The notes below the pieces were generated by a model that was not told where the DNA came from, made no database searches, and saw only the letters and a program-made list of their open reading frames with translations. Source: Candidatus Latescibacterota bacterium (GTDB taxonomy: Bacteria; Latescibacterota; UBA2968; UBA8231). From it: a stretch of 13,651 bases of DNA. The stretch covers positions 15,166-28,816 of the forward strand of contig DPVW01000378.1 in NCBI GenBank assembly GCA_003529325.1, written 5' to 3'. The translations under genes were made by a program, and so were the position numbers. This document shows positions 13,294 through 13,651 of this stretch, piece by piece; within the stretch, counting starts at the first letter, position 1, and each line of letters starts with the position of its first letter.

Positions 13294-13651
13294 CGCTCTT
13301 CCTGCCAGGGATCACCACGGTCGTGGTAGCCACGCTGTTCCCAGTAACCGGGTGCATCCTCGACTCTGAATTCGAGTCGGCGCAGAAACTTTGCCGACTT
13401 CCAGGCATACCGCTGCGGCACCAGTAGACGCAACGGCCCCCCGTGTTCCAGCGGCAATGGCTGGCCCTGCAACTCATAGGCGAGCAGCACATCCTCCGTC
13501 GTGGCATCCTCGAGGGACAGATTTGTGTTGTAACCGTCCGCCCCGTGGGCGATGACGAACCCCACCCTCTCGGTGGGCCGAACGAGATCGACCAGGGTCG
13601 TGAAGGGGATACCCGCCCACGCCAGATCGAGGCGGGACCAGGTGGTGACAC
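13284..13651 (-). CDS. Sulfite-oxidase-like molybdopterin oxidoreductase, C-terminal part (5' end off the window)
   Basis: The frame is open to the right edge, so only about 121 C-terminal residues are present. They begin VTTWSRLDLAWAGIPFTTLV, which matches the segment just after the molybdenum-binding Cys in the sulfite oxidase/YedY-like fold (FHCVTTWS pattern); the Cys itself would be in the bases beyond the edge. FVIAHGADGYNTNLSLEDA, LEHGGPLRLLVPQRYAWKSA, KFLRRLEF and the final GYWEQRGYHDRGDPWQEERY are typical of the bacterial sulfite-oxidase-like family. The enzyme binds molybdopterin; the substrate is unknown. It is transcribed towards the lipoprotein gene and overlaps its end by 10 nt. 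An internal GTG at 13565 is not the real start. Confidence 0.88.
   Translation of the reverse strand, partial: VTTWSRLDLAWAGIPFTTLVDLVRPTERVGFVIAHGADGYNTNLSLEDATTEDVLLAYELQGQPLPLEHGGPLRLLVPQRYAWKSAKFLRRLEFRVEDAPGYWEQRGYHDRGDPWQEERYR

Noticed and set aside
1..13651. tRNA, rRNA, CRISPR arrays, insertion sequences, prophage genes
   Set aside because: I saw no cloverleaf-like sequence, regularly spaced direct repeats, transposase or integrase motifs, or terminal inverted repeats in either strand.

Overview
The window carries a complete bacterial proteasome and pupylation gene cluster on the minus strand, flanked by a secreted protease gene and by an unrelated plus-strand gene set. Base composition is GC-rich. 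The organism is most likely a Gram-negative-type, non-actinobacterial lineage. The Pup-like protein has the basic, Arg-rich C-terminal half and the RYRQRTGQ ending that I associate with the UBact form reported from phyla such as Nitrospirae, Verrucomicrobia, Armatimonadetes and FCB-group candidate phyla, not the acidic actinobacterial Pup. The M6 protease fused to a beta-helix, the lipoprotein and the gene style fit the same reading. I cannot name the phylum from this sequence.

Layout, left to right. Positions 1-2871 (minus) hold a 957-codon open frame running off the left edge: a secreted M6-family zinc metalloprotease with a C-terminal parallel beta-helix region. Positions 2872-3396 (minus) hold a Ser/Gly-rich ORF of unknown function whose TAA stop directly abuts the protease GTG. 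Positions 3472-10859 (minus) form a tight operon transcribed as lepB (signal peptidase I), mpa/arc (proteasomal AAA ATPase), dop (Pup deamidase/depupylase), pup (UBact-like), prcB (beta), prcA (alpha) and pafA (Pup ligase). All gaps are 21-27 nt or shorter, with stop/start overlaps at dop-pup and possibly mpa-dop. Positions 10860-11052 are a divergent intergenic region with promoters and two inverted repeats. Positions 11053-13293 (plus) hold two tandem paralogous MBL-fold hydrolases and a small helical lipoprotein. Positions 13284-13651 (minus) hold the C-terminal part of a sulfite-oxidase-like molybdopterin enzyme, convergent with and overlapping the lipoprotein gene.

How the system should work: Dop deamidates the C-terminal Gln of Pup to Glu, PafA ligates Pup to target lysines, Mpa recognises and unfolds pupylated proteins, and the PrcA/PrcB 20S chamber degrades them. 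All parts are present with their catalytic residues. Points that do not fit the textbook picture: dop has no canonical in-frame start codon ahead of its essential N-terminal motif, Mpa lacks the GQYL-type docking tail, Pup is basic where actinobacterial Pup is acidic, and the second MBL protein has lost the Asp of its HxHxDH metal motif.
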